From Krasilnikovozyma curviuscula (lineage: Eukaryota > Basidiomycota > Tremellomycetes > Cystofilobasidiales > Mrakiaceae), in NCBI GenBank assembly GCA_014825775.1, contig MVAQ01000031.1:62001-126000 (forward strand): a stretch of DNA of 64,000 nucleotides. Direction: 5' to 3'. How positions within the stretch are numbered: the first letter of the stretch is position 1; every line of letters starts with the position of its first letter. Positions 36,095-46,796 of the stretch are shown here, piece by piece. A program made the position numbers and the translations under genes. Below the pieces are notes generated by a model. That model was not told the DNA's origin and did not search any database. It saw only the letters and a list, made by a program, of their open reading frames with translations.

Positions 36095-37899
36095 TTATGA
36101 GGAAGCATGGATGAGCCATTCAGTAGGGGTTCCTGCCGAGTGAAAGTCGAGGCTTTTCATTCCAAGAACAGCCGCTGTCAGACTAGTGTTGGAGTTCAAG
36201 CCCTGAACCACATCGACGTTTTTTGACGTGGGTGAGTGGAGTTTGAACGACGCTGGTGAGTTGTCTTCGCTATCTTGTTCCAGGACAGGAGTATCGAATG
36301 CGATTGGAGAAGTCTCTTCTGGGAAGATCATGTACTCAAACATGTCAGTTTCTGTGACAGGTTCGTTAGAGATCGGTGCCGAGAGAGGATTGTGGAGATG
36401 GCTGGTGGAAGAAGAGGCGAACGGGGTAAAGTTAGAAGTGGCAATGACAGTTGGGATGGTAGCATCTAGGCGAGGGCTGATTGGCGAGAGTGGTGTCAAG
36501 AAGTTAAAGGAGCCAAAATCGTTCAAGTCCTCATCCTTCACACCTCCCGCTGCTGACCAGGACTTCGTCAAGAATGCGAGTGGATCAGCTTCCGCTTCCA
36601 TCATCATCGAGTCGCCCAGCGTTCTTTCAGCTGATGCCTTGCCTGCAGCTCCTTCCTCTGTATCTTCTTCCACCTGGTCCAGAGGAGCCTGGTTAAAGGA
36701 ACCAGAAGCTTTCCGCTTTGGAGTAGGCTTGTTTTCTTTCTTCCCTGGAGTTGCTTTGTCTCCCCTTTTGGCTGCCGTGGCGCCGGCTTTGGATGCCGCA
36801 GGCGACTTTCCAGTCGTGTTGGGAGGAGAATTGGCCATGGGAGTTCGCATGTCAACCGGAGTTGACACGGATATTGCAGCTGGTGAAGGAGAAGAAGTCG
36901 CGCCGACGGTGCCAGACTGCGTTCGAGGACGCTTTGTGGGAGGCTGGCGTAGGTCGAAAGGCTTTTGGTCGATATGTTGGGGTGAAGGCTGGTTGGACAT
37001 TTGGGTCGAAGAATGTTGTTGTTGGACAGGAAGCGGCATTGGAAACGGCTGCTGCAATGGCTGTTGTTGCTGCTGCTGTTGTTGTTGTTGAAGTGGCTGC
37101 TGAGGTTGTTGTTGATGCTGTTGTTGTTGCTTTTGTTGATATTGCTGCTGCTGCTGCTGCTGCTGCTGACCTTGCTGTTGCATTTGCTGCACCTGGAGGT
37201 TTTGCTGCTGGAGTGCGGCGAATGCAGGGGTGTTCCTGAAAGCATTGAAACGACCAGAAATGGTGTTGAAAAGTTGTTCAAACGAGTCTTTGAGACCTAC
37301 AGCACCCTGCAGGTTGATAAGGAAGATACCGTTCTGATGGGCTTTGGCTGCGTGTCGGAACGTGTCAGTCTGTTGCAAAAGAATAAAGAGGAAAGAGATC
37401 AGTGGAAGTGGGGGGTTCATTCACTCAATCGGACGCACATAGTAAATCATCCTCTTCAGCTCGTTCAACTCAGCCTCAGTCGTTGTGGTCGCATGGAAAA
37501 TCTGCATTCGCTTCTCAAAATCTTGTCCGATTTTGGATTGCATCAAGTTCAAAATCTTGGTGACTTCAGCCTTTTCTGGGTCAGAAAGATTTGTGAGCGC
37601 TTGCATTTGATCTAAGAAAGGCACAAAGAAATTGTCAATAAGTACTCGATCAAGTTTTGGAAGATGACGTACTGATTTTAGGCGCGAACATGTTATGCTG
37701 CTCCGTCATGAACTTCATAGCGACTGCCCAAGAGTCTTTCGTGATGTTCGGACCAAGAGGATTGTTCTGCACTTGATTTGAACCAGAAGCGTTACCAGCC
37801 TGCGGAGGTCCTACCTTCGGAGAGCCAGTTCTGGCAGCAGCCATCAGCTGTTGTTGTTGCATCGCCCAGACTTGAGTAGGATTCTGAAGCTGGTTTGGT

Positions 37900-37930
<31 letters not shown>

Positions 37931-40571
37931 TTTGGCCTTGACCATTGTTCAAGTTCGCCCTCATCTTTTCTAACATGTTGAGAGTAGCAGGATGCCCGTT
38001 CAGCTGTGACTTTTCTTGGTCCGTCATGGAAGAGATTTTCTGCCAGATTGCTGACGCTGGATTGTCACTACCAAGTTGAGAAAGTGTCTGATTGACAGAA
38101 GCTTGATCGGTGATTCCAAGACCAGGATTAGTCTGAGAAGTTTGGCGTGGAACGCCGTTCATGAGCCGCTGTCGCTGGAGCTCCATGGCTTGAATCCAGA
38201 CCCTTTCGAAGTCAGCGAGATACATAGTATAGACACTGGCCAAAGAATGAGTGATAGAGGCGAGCATTTGGTCGTCCACATGCACGTTTGGATTGATAAT
38301 TCCGAGAGCAGCAGCGATACCTTGCCACATGTTTTGGCGTCGAACCTGGCGTCGTTGTAATAAAGTAAGCGGTTTGAGTAACTCATACACGCTTTCAGAA
38401 AAGGTAAGCACTTACAACGTCGCTGCCGCCAAACTTACCCACTGTCTGATACAGGTTGAAGAGGTCTATCTCCTTACCACCGATCATGATGGGTTTGTCG
38501 ATCGACATGTTCTTTTGCTTGAGGTGTTCGGAGTACTTGGCGGTGAACTGATCGTGCCTCATAGCAGCAGACATCCCGATGGCAGAGGGATTGATCTTGG
38601 GAGAGTTGTTGGCATTGTTTCCTGCTGGTGTGACTGACTGTAGCTTGGCCCACTGTGGCGATGGTGTCGTCAAATTGGGCTGCTGCATGTTACCAGAAGG
38701 GTTTCTGAAGTAAATATAAAAAAGCAACTTGTAAGAAGAACGAAGAACTCTCGTGACACCGAGCAGCAATATCACCTACCTTTGCTGTTGATTCAGCAGC
38801 GTATCTTTGAGCCCCCGAGCTTGCATCTCAGCCATATACGCCTTCAACTGGGTAGCACCTTCCACCTTGGCCCGTTGCACTTCCGAGCCCTTGTGCGGTT
38901 GCTGAAAACGTTGCGGTGAAGGAAATTGCATTCAGTTGAGAGTCTCATTTCCAAGCAGCAGAAACCTAGTAGATGTTTTAACACTTACAGCTTTAGAGAG
39001 CTCATCCAAACCCCTAAGCCGCTGCATCACTGTGTTGGTAGCAGTAGTAAGGTCCTCATTTGAAAGTTCAGAGAAGTTGGGTCCTGCTCCCTGAGGCTGG
39101 GTGGGGCGAATCATTTGCGACTGATTCTGCTGCATTCCTTGCATAGAATTCATCTGCTGTTGAGAATTGGACATCATGAAGGGTTGAGACGATGATCCTT
39201 GGGACTGCTGCTGCTGTTGTTGTCGTTGTTGAACAATTGCAGCACTGTTACTGACTTCAGAGAGCCCACGTCGTGATTGAATCAGAGCCTGAAGCTACAT
39301 ATTTTTTAACCCGTTCACAACCATGAATTAGAGGAAACCCATTCAAACAGATAGATAATTGCAGCCAAGGAATAGTACGTACTTGAGCTGTCTGCTGCGG
39401 AGGCAAACCAATCTTCTGCAGTTGTTCAAGTGCGACCCCTTCTCCACCACCTTGACTCAAGAGTTTGAGAATATCTGGTGGAAGAGAACCAGCATTCAAT
39501 CCTCCAGAAATGTTCAATGCGTTCAGATTCGGGTTCTGCTGCTGGCCGGTGGCGTTTTGAATGCTCTGACTGTTCTGTTGTAGGAAGTTGTTCTGTCGAA
39601 ACGCGGTTAGCAAAACTGAACAATTCTGGCTTTTCTGTCCTTTAGTATTACTTACAATCTGTTGTTGTTGTTGCTGCTGGTTATGTGCAGGCTGCTGTTG
39701 ATTAAAGTGCTGCTGTTGCTGCTGCTGCTGGGCGTTCCGTTGTTGTTGCGCCGCGGCCAAAGCTGCTTGTTGTTGCTGTTGTGAAGCATTCTGCATAATC
39801 ATGGAAAGCACCTGAGGATTCATGCTCGCCAGGTTCTATCAAAGGGAAGAAAGCACGACGGAAGGTTTGGATGAGAAATGCGCGATGACGACCTGGGGGG
39901 GGGGACTCACTTGTCTTTGGCCACTGGCAAGATTTTGAGCTTGGTTTGCCATGAGAATCTTGAGCGCATCAGCATTGGGTTGTCCATTGGGAAATGTAAT
40001 TCCACGATTGGCTTGATTGTTTGTATTCTGTCCGGTGTTCTGCATTCCTTGGAAGCCGCCGCCGTTCATTCCACCCAGCGTGCTCATGTTGCCATTGAAG
40101 CCAGAGAAGTTGTTGAGGTTTGGACCGTTGTTCATCTGCTGGTTGTTCTGTCCACCAGTCTGTTGGAAGTGAGAGTTCATTTGGGAGTTGTTCATCTGCT
40201 GTTGCTTGAGGTTGTTCAAGACTGCCGTAACACTGGTCAGGAAGTCACCCGACAAGGAAGGGCAAATATCAGTCACTGGTAGACTCCACGCCCAGCAGCA
40301 CTACGATACCATCTCTACTTACTGCGCTGTAATCTACCAGGAGTATTCAGAATGAGTACGAGTACAGAAAGCAAATATGTGTCAGCCGCTTTGCTTCGAC
40401 TTGACCCCCCCGCGCCAGAAGCAAACGAAAGGGAAGAAAAAGGGACCACAAGCATTGATAACGAGGAAGAGCACATACTTCTTGTGGAGGGATTTCCCTG
40501 TGTGCATTAGCTGCCCTAAAGCTGTTGACTATCCCTTGGATCATCAACTTTTGCTGGTTCTGGTCCGCCAT
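36095..40571 (-). CDS. SWI1: SWI/SNF chromatin-remodelling subunit Swi1 (ARID protein)
   Basis: The gene reads on the minus strand from ATG at 40571 (MADQNQQKLMIQGIVNS) to a stop at 36095, in about eleven exons, roughly 1,200 residues. The first half is dominated by Gln and Asn runs. The ARID DNA-binding domain lies in the middle: HLKQKNMSIDKPIMIGGKEIDLFNLYQTVGKFGG in one exon and VRRQNMWQGIAAALG in the next. Further Gln-rich sequence, a (GQ)n stretch from a hexanucleotide repeat, another conserved helical block (TNLSDPEKAEVTKIL) and a long poly-Gln run follow. This is the layout of yeast Swi1 and animal ARID1, the targeting subunit of SWI/SNF in the nucleus. One exon near 40311-40321 is only 11 nt and its borders are uncertain. 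I regard the family as firm and exon edges as approximate. Confidence 0.87.
37901..37930. repeat. Hexanucleotide repeat (CTTGAC)5 in SWI1
   Basis: Five perfect copies of CTTGAC lie on the + strand. They read as alternating Gln-Gly on the coding minus strand inside the Swi1 linker. A degenerate copy and a further copy follow to 37942. Confidence 0.9.
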
Positions 40572-41083
40572 TTTTCGAGAAGAAGTAGTAGGATTGGTGG
40601 ATCCGATACAGGATCTTGTTCCCACTGGGTCCTCTGGGGTTTCACCACTCCTTGATTCCAGGACTAGGATTGATGCTATTGGCACTGAAGTGGTTTGACA
40701 TCTGATTACTTTCAGAGTCACAGCTTCCGACATGATGCTGTGGCGAAGACGAAGAGTTTTGCAAAATGAGAGACCACAGCGCATTTCTTTCCCTGAGAGA
40801 GTCCGATGCGCTTGATTGATGCTATCAAAGCTATAGCGATAACAACGGCGATAAGGGCGTACCACATGTCGAAAGGCGCCACTACATAATACTTCTAGTC
40901 CCTCGGCCAACTCTCTCTTTCTTCTGCAGTGCTATAAAACACCTCGCCCTCAGAAACAGTAGCAGTGAAAGATCCAACTGTCACTAAGATTTTCGAATCT
41001 TGTGACAATGAGCCGTTCCTCGTCTCTGATAGAACAAGGACTTTTAGTACTTCCTAGAGGCTGATCAGGAAGGCTGAAACAAC
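40572..41083. other. Intergenic: SWI1 promoter
   Basis: This lies upstream of Swi1 on the minus strand and downstream of the F-box gene. A minus-strand frame (40347-40910) runs through the first Swi1 exon in another frame and is a shadow. An extra short 3' exon for the F-box gene near 41044 is possible but would need a 34-nt intron. Confidence 0.5.
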
Positions 41084-42838
41084 TCACAGCATCACACCGT
41101 CACCTCTGATGAAGTTACCTCCTTGAAGGAACGAGGTTCGGTATTTCAGGCAAGTCCTAATGTCTTTGGTGTAGAAATGCCCTTTCTTGATGATCAAGGG
41201 TTCTGAAACTAACTTGTAGTTCAAATCCTCTTCATCATCAAAACCTGTAATCAAAGTGTGGGGGTTGAAGTCATAAACCTGAATCGCCGCCCTCCGAGAT
41301 GCGTGAGGTGGTGGTGACTCCAGCGGACGTCGAATTGCGCAACGGTAATTGTGTACCTAGTAAAGATAATTAGCTTTATGTGTGTTTGTATTACAAAGAG
41401 AATTCATCTTACGTTGGTAACCCACTGTCTGAAAGTTGTGCCTTTGAACAGAGACAACAAGCGTGAGTACTCTGGGAACTATGTTTTACGTTGGAACACA
41501 TCGACTCACTTTCGATCCAACGCGTTGCTTCTTCGCCCCATTCTTCCCATGACAGCGACTCTCCATACTTCTCTTCCTCGATCTCCGCTGACTTCGCCAA
41601 CCATTCTCTAAGAATGAAGACCTTCCAACTGCTAGATTCGTCTCTACCTCGGTGCGTTGTGATCAAAGTAAAATCTAGTGTGAGTACTCCTGTATGAGGG
41701 TTTGTTGAGAACGGCTGATCAGGCACTGGCGGAGATGTAGAGCTGACTGTCGATGGTCGGATGTCCAAGGGAGATGATTCAACTCCTGCCGCTAGCTCGG
41801 GAAAGTACAGGGTTTTCACCAGGTCAGGCATTAGCGCCAGGAAGTCATCACCCCCCTCTGGAGATGAAGGTAATGGGTCGAACTTGTACACTGAGATGGA
41901 AGGTGGGTCGTCCTCTACTTGTTGCGTTGTGATGAAGGTGTGGTCGTTGACCAGCGCGAAGGAAGGAAAGACTTCAGATTCGGGAATGATGAAAGCGGAA
42001 AGCAGTCGTCCGCTTTTCCAGTTCCAAATGGCGATGGTAGATTCAAAATCTCCCAACGGTCTGTGTTCCAACACGCAAACTGCTAGGATCTCATTTGTGA
42101 CCTGAAACAGGAGGCGAGCAGGCGATCTGGATCTACCACGGATGACTGGCCAAATAAGGGTTTGTTTCGTCACACTGGGATGCGAACCACCTTTGCTGAA
42201 GTCAAGAAGCTGGAGTTGAAGATTTCCTTTCAGGAATTGGGCGGCAACGAGGAGGTTTTGGGCTGGATCGCAAATGAAGTCCAGGAGCGTAAAGCCAACG
42301 TCAAGTCTCCTGGCTGGTAGTGGTGTCGGATTCTGGATAGATGGAAGCTGATGGATCTCAAAGGCTGTAGGTCGACTGTCACTCAGAAATGAGAAGGGAT
42401 TTATGTTGTCTTGATTTCTAGAGAGCAATGCTGTTACATTCTGGTACTCAGACTCAACTTGTAGCCAAACACTTACCTGAAATCTGTTCCCTTGATAAAA
42501 TATCCGCTTTGGACCTCGTATATGGCCGTTTCCCCTTTAATTACAGTGGAGCTGTCGTCCAAGTTGCAATCAAGACTTTCCCATCCTCTCTCTCTGCCGA
42601 TCAATCTGTCTAGCTTCGCTCTAGGATCAGTGATCCATTCACTAGGATAGTCGATAACTCCAGCTCTGAAGCAGGCGATAGCATAGAGGAAATTGGGGGA
42701 AGAAATGATAAGGTCGTTGAAGGTGGTGCAGACGTTTCGAGCTTTCGTGAGCTCTCGAACAGGGAGAAAGGCCAATACTGCTCGAAGAATTTCAGGTGGT
42801 AGTAAAGAGAGGATCAGGGGCTCAGCTGCGTCCATCAT
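41084..42838 (-). CDS. F-box protein
   Basis: Four exons on the minus strand give about 530 residues. The N-terminus has a clear F-box (LSLLPPEILRAVLAFLPVRELTKARNVCTTFNDLI, residues about 10-45), which binds Skp1 in SCF ubiquitin ligases. The rest, encoded mainly by the exon ending near 41510, has repeated strand-like segments (LLDFICDPAQNLLVAAQF, STIAIWNWKSGRLLSAFI, VLTLDFTLITTHRG) resembling a beta-propeller, as in many basidiomycete F-box proteins. It probably selects substrates for degradation, but the target is unknown. The last exon is joined after a GTAAGA donor and ends in TGA at 41084-41086. Confidence 0.8.
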
Positions 42839-43117
42839 TTGGCCAGTGAGATTGTATGCCTGCTGTCTGTAGCGAATTGTCGTCTGCAGCTACTTGTAGT
42901 GCGACCAGCTCGAATGAAACTCGGAAATGTTAAAGACCATTTGCACTTAATTATGCCATTCTAGAAAACAAGGAGCTATCATGTTATCCTAAGTATCTTG
43001 TAGTTGTGTGTCATTTTTTGAAGAAGTTGTAAGTAATAGAGTACAACTTCTCGCATTCAAATCGCAATTTCCAATGCCAATAGTGCCTCGTAGAATTCTA
43101 TTTATGAGTTGATCGGC

Positions 43118-44906
43118 TCATAAATCAGTTGGCTGTATGTTGCAATATATGTTTCCGAAGACGTCTGCACCAGCGCCGACTATGCCTTTCCCTTTCTCAC
43201 CCTTCACCGAATCAACGTACCCTACAGCTTATCGAACAATTGTCAACGTCACAACGATTCAGTGAAACATCGACCAGCGGGGGAACAGGGAGCTCACCAT
43301 AACTATGATTTGCCGTGTTTGCGATTGCAGGGCATCTGAACCCTAAGAATACAGGACATACTCTGTCCACAACGTGACAAGTCTCTAAGCAAGGTAAGAT
43401 CTCCTCGTAGTTATAATCAGGCGTTGATGTGAAATTCGTCCTGGGAGTGCTGGGAGTTCGAGCCATTGTTGCGTTTGAGGAGCCACCTTCACCACATTGT
43501 GGGATAATCATCCTACACAACCATTCGCGATACATCTCTTCACACTGCGTACATGTTGATATTGGTGAGTAGTTTTCTCTCCCACAAGAGTAAGTCGAGA
43601 GCGAATTGGAGAATCCTTTCAAAGACGCAACCAGTATTGAGGTCAAGTCGTCGGAGACGTTAGTGAGAGGTGTTGGGGAAGTCGGTAGAGCTGCAGCATA
43701 TGACAGAGATGGACAAAGTGGGAGAGAATGAACCAATGGACATTGAAAGGATGCTGGAAAGTAATAGTGATGGTGGTTATTGGCAATGAGATGACGCAAG
43801 GATAGCAGTGGCGCCTACCTGACTTTGTCTTCATCCATATTGGTCCCCCTACCTCAACACCATCCCTGGTCTGCCATATCGTGTAGTTTGTAGAAGCAGA
43901 AAGTCCATCAATCGCCCACATCGTCCTGAACCCACCATTCTTTGCCATCACTACGGTGTCAGTGATGGTGAAATTTACCGCATTACTCAATTCTATAGTT
44001 GATAAGGCGCATAATGACGACGTTAATGGAAGGCTTGTTGTATTCCAACTTGAGGTCGGAACGATGTGTAGTGTGAAGTTGGGAGTTGAGGATGGTAACG
44101 TCGGTGAGACTGGGATCATCGGTGGTAAAGTGTACATAGGCCATGTCGGTTCGATTGTTGCTGGAACGTCTGCGAAGTTTGATGAGAATATGAGAGCCTG
44201 CGTTGAGCTTGTGTCGCCAAGGAGCGGCAGCAACGAAGAGATTGCGACCAATGGAGCTATTACGACGCAAGAAGAGCAAGCCCTGCAACGTGAATAGGGA
44301 GCAGAGAGTCTAACTAAGACTGAAAGACACACCACTTATAGATACAGCGACCTGTATATAAACGGTCGCAGAACCAACGCCAACAATAGAAATCCACACT
44401 CCTTGGGAATCACCTCCTGTGAAGTTGGTGAAACCTTCTGTGATCCTCTTTGACCACAATCCACTGCTTGGCTCACTATTGAACACGACCTCTCCTACTG
44501 CCATGCTTTTCGCTTCATCAATCTGGAAGTTTGAAGCGCTCGGGGACTGGTTGGAGGATGTGTTGGAAATGAATATTTGAGGGAAGGACGTGCTGCCGCT
44601 GGAAGGTGACATCGAACACACAGAGAACGTCACGTAAAGTGGAAAGGATGTTGTTGAAGGTATTGAGAGTAGAGTTGTGTTCCCGCTGATGACAATGTTC
44701 GTCGTGGACGGTATGGAAATGGTTGAACTGGCTGCAGCTATGCTGTGCGTTGACCAGGTTAGTAAGCTGAGCGCTATGAATAGATAATTCCAGACAGTCG
44801 ATGCTGAAGCACCCAAGCAGTTCGAAAGAAACGTTGATTCTGGAGGTTTAGCTCGTTTCGGTGTCCGTATTGAGAAGTGGAACGATGTCGAGGGAGTCTG
44901 CTTCAT
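43118..44906 (-). CDS. MID1: Stretch-activated calcium channel subunit Mid1
   Basis: Four exons on the minus strand, about 530 residues. A hydrophobic N-terminal segment (NYLFIALSLLTWSTHSIAA) acts as signal or anchor. A long, N-glycosylation-rich extracellular part follows (many NxS/T such as NTT, NFT, NYT). The C-terminal Cys-rich domain carries the Mid1 marks CPLVHSLPLCPSLSYAA, TCTQCEEMYREWLCRMIIPQCGE, ILPCLETCHVVDRVCPVFLGFRCP and the end VFGNIYCN. Mid1 works with the Cch1 channel in the plasma membrane in high-affinity calcium entry after pheromone, ER or mechanical stress. The junction between exons 1 and 2 needs a non-consensus donor (GTCTTT) to keep the frame, so that border is the least certain. 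Confidence 0.88.
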
Positions 44907-45186
44907 GATGGATGGATTGCTGGAGCGAGAGTATAATCTATGGTGCTGACAAAGTGAAAGCTTGAACTGGTGTACACGTCCGGTGCTTGTTGCAATGCTG
45001 TGGTTTTTTCGAAGAATGTGGTTGCTGAAGGTCTCGCAGGGCGCGAAAGCGAGGCCGTTCCACGGCAGGCTGCGCAGTACTGTAGCCAGCTTATAAATGT
45101 TGTTCTATGCTTAATAGCAGAGACAGAATTAACCTCATCTCAATCCAAAATAACCAGTGTAGATCTTGCTTTCCCCCCCATTAACA

Positions 45187-46530
45187 TCATCTATCCTTTT
45201 GCGCATCACGCCATCTTTCTCGCTTCCCGACATCCCTCCAGTCCTCCGTCGAGCCGCGACTCATAAACTCATCCTTCTTCGCTCCCAAACCTCTCCTGAT
45301 ACTGCCTGAGTTTGCGTTCGCAACGCTGACAGGTTCTAGCCTTCCGTCCTCGGCCTTCCCGAACGCCTGCCCTGGTGACCATCCTGCTCTGACTAATAAT
45401 GCGTGTCCTTTGTTCTGAGAGTCAATTGCTAGTTGCAAGGATGATGCTGGTGGCGTGGGTAGGGATGGTGTCACAGCTGCAACAGGAGGTGTTGGTCGGT
45501 AAGGATATATTGAACGACGAAGCGCTGCTCTATCTTGATACCTATATGCTGAGCTTTCGTCGTGAGATGCGGTGTTTGAGTCATGTTGATTAGTTCCTGG
45601 GGATAGTAAGGGCTCAGCTGAAGGATGCGAAAGCATCTTTGCTTTGAGCTGATTGAGTTGCGCTTTAGCAGCGCCGTTGCCTGAAGAGGTGGACATGCTA
45701 GAAATGTAATTATTGATGGGTTTTGGTTGAGAGCCGGATTTGGGTTCTATCGCAGTCGGAACAAGGCAGGCCGTTGTGGACATAGCGCAAGCACTGCACG
45801 GAAATGCTGGAAGGGGGTGGAAGTGAATCTGGCCAACGATGGGAGAGGCCCTTAGCAAACGTCAAACGGAATCGCAGAGCTCTCCCAAGGAAAGTCAAAT
45901 CAGCAGACTCACTTCAAAAACGGTTGAACCTATCGTGAGCACATCCCCATGCTCGATGAGAAACGGCAACGAAGCAGCCCTACTGTCCGAAATCCTATCA
46001 CCTTTCCCCTTGGCTTTGCCTTTCTTCTTTATCCACGTTCCATGTACTGATCCCGCATCAACAACAAACCAATTGTCTCCTTCCCAGTATATCGTCGCAT
46101 GGTTCTTACTGACCTCCATCTCCTTAAGGCGAATCTTCCCCTCTAATTCACTGATAGCTTTATCTCTTCCAATACTATACCCACCTGGCCGTGTGTCTAG
46201 CAAAACCAGAGTCTGGGAGAGAGGGAGGCAGGACGAGTGGTTGACGACGAGCCGCAGCGTTTCAGCATTGGGTGGTTGAGTTGGGTCTTCTAGTACTGCT
46301 AAATCATCATTTTCAAATGCATATTCTTCGCTGTGTTCATAGTACTGAGCAGCAGCTCCTTCAGGATTGCTGGAATCCCTCGTTTCATCGCTAATAGTGG
46401 CCCCTTGTCCGGGTTGATAGATCCATTCCTCCTTTTCTGGATCGAATTTTGCCCAGCAGTGACGGGATGAGAGATAATAGAGGCCATACTCTGGATGCCA
46501 AACCCAGTCTGAAGCTGATGAGGAACTCAT
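45187..46530 (-). CDS. AGGF1-like OCRE/FHA/G-patch protein
   Basis: Two exons on the minus strand (46530-45903 approximately, and 45831-45187) give about 420 residues. The start SDWVWHPEYGLYYLSSRHCW resembles an OCRE-type aromatic repeat. A forkhead-associated domain follows (GRDKAISELEGKIRLKEMEVSKNHATIYWEGDNWFVVDAGSVHGTW), with the SxxH and the Gly-Thr-W core that reads phosphothreonine. A G-patch-like segment lies near the C-terminus (GHALLVRAGWSPGQAFGKAEDG, then RRGLGAKK). This OCRE-FHA-G-patch order is that of human AGGF1, a nuclear protein linked to RNA processing. The gene shares a 266-nt divergent promoter with the glycine-rich RNA-binding protein gene, which may coordinate the two. 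Confidence 0.85.
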
Positions 46531-46796
46531 CCAGTCTCTCGCTTTGAGCGTCGAGGAACGAGGTCAGAAACTGGCGACCCGCCGTGACCTTTGGTATCCT
46601 CACACTTTGCCATCCTCTCATAACAATCGAACAGCTTTCCTCTACAACATATATACTCGGAGCCTGCTCAACCTGTCCCTTAAGAATTATCGCCACTTTG
46701 TTGGCTCCACCAAAACTTTCGAAACTAGCACCCTCGCGAGCATTCCTCCGACGTCGACTCGTAAAAAAAAAGTACTTGTCTACAGATTTATTCAAA
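46531..46796. promoter_or_regulatory. Divergent promoter of AGGF1-like and RRM genes
   Basis: Only 266 nt separate the two opposed start codons. The stretch must therefore carry both promoters and both 5' leaders. No further open frame is supported. Confidence 0.6.

Noticed and set aside
35635..36108. 157-codon minus-strand frame between Swi1 and the amidase
   Set aside because: It overlaps the amidase first exon in another frame, has no motif, and the amidase start at 35669 explains the region better.
36228..37091. 287-codon plus-strand frame antisense to Swi1
   Set aside because: It is the complement of the Gln-rich and Ser/Pro-rich coding sequence. Such composition removes stop codons on the opposite strand. 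It shows no domain and ends in poly-Cys read from CTG-type repeats.
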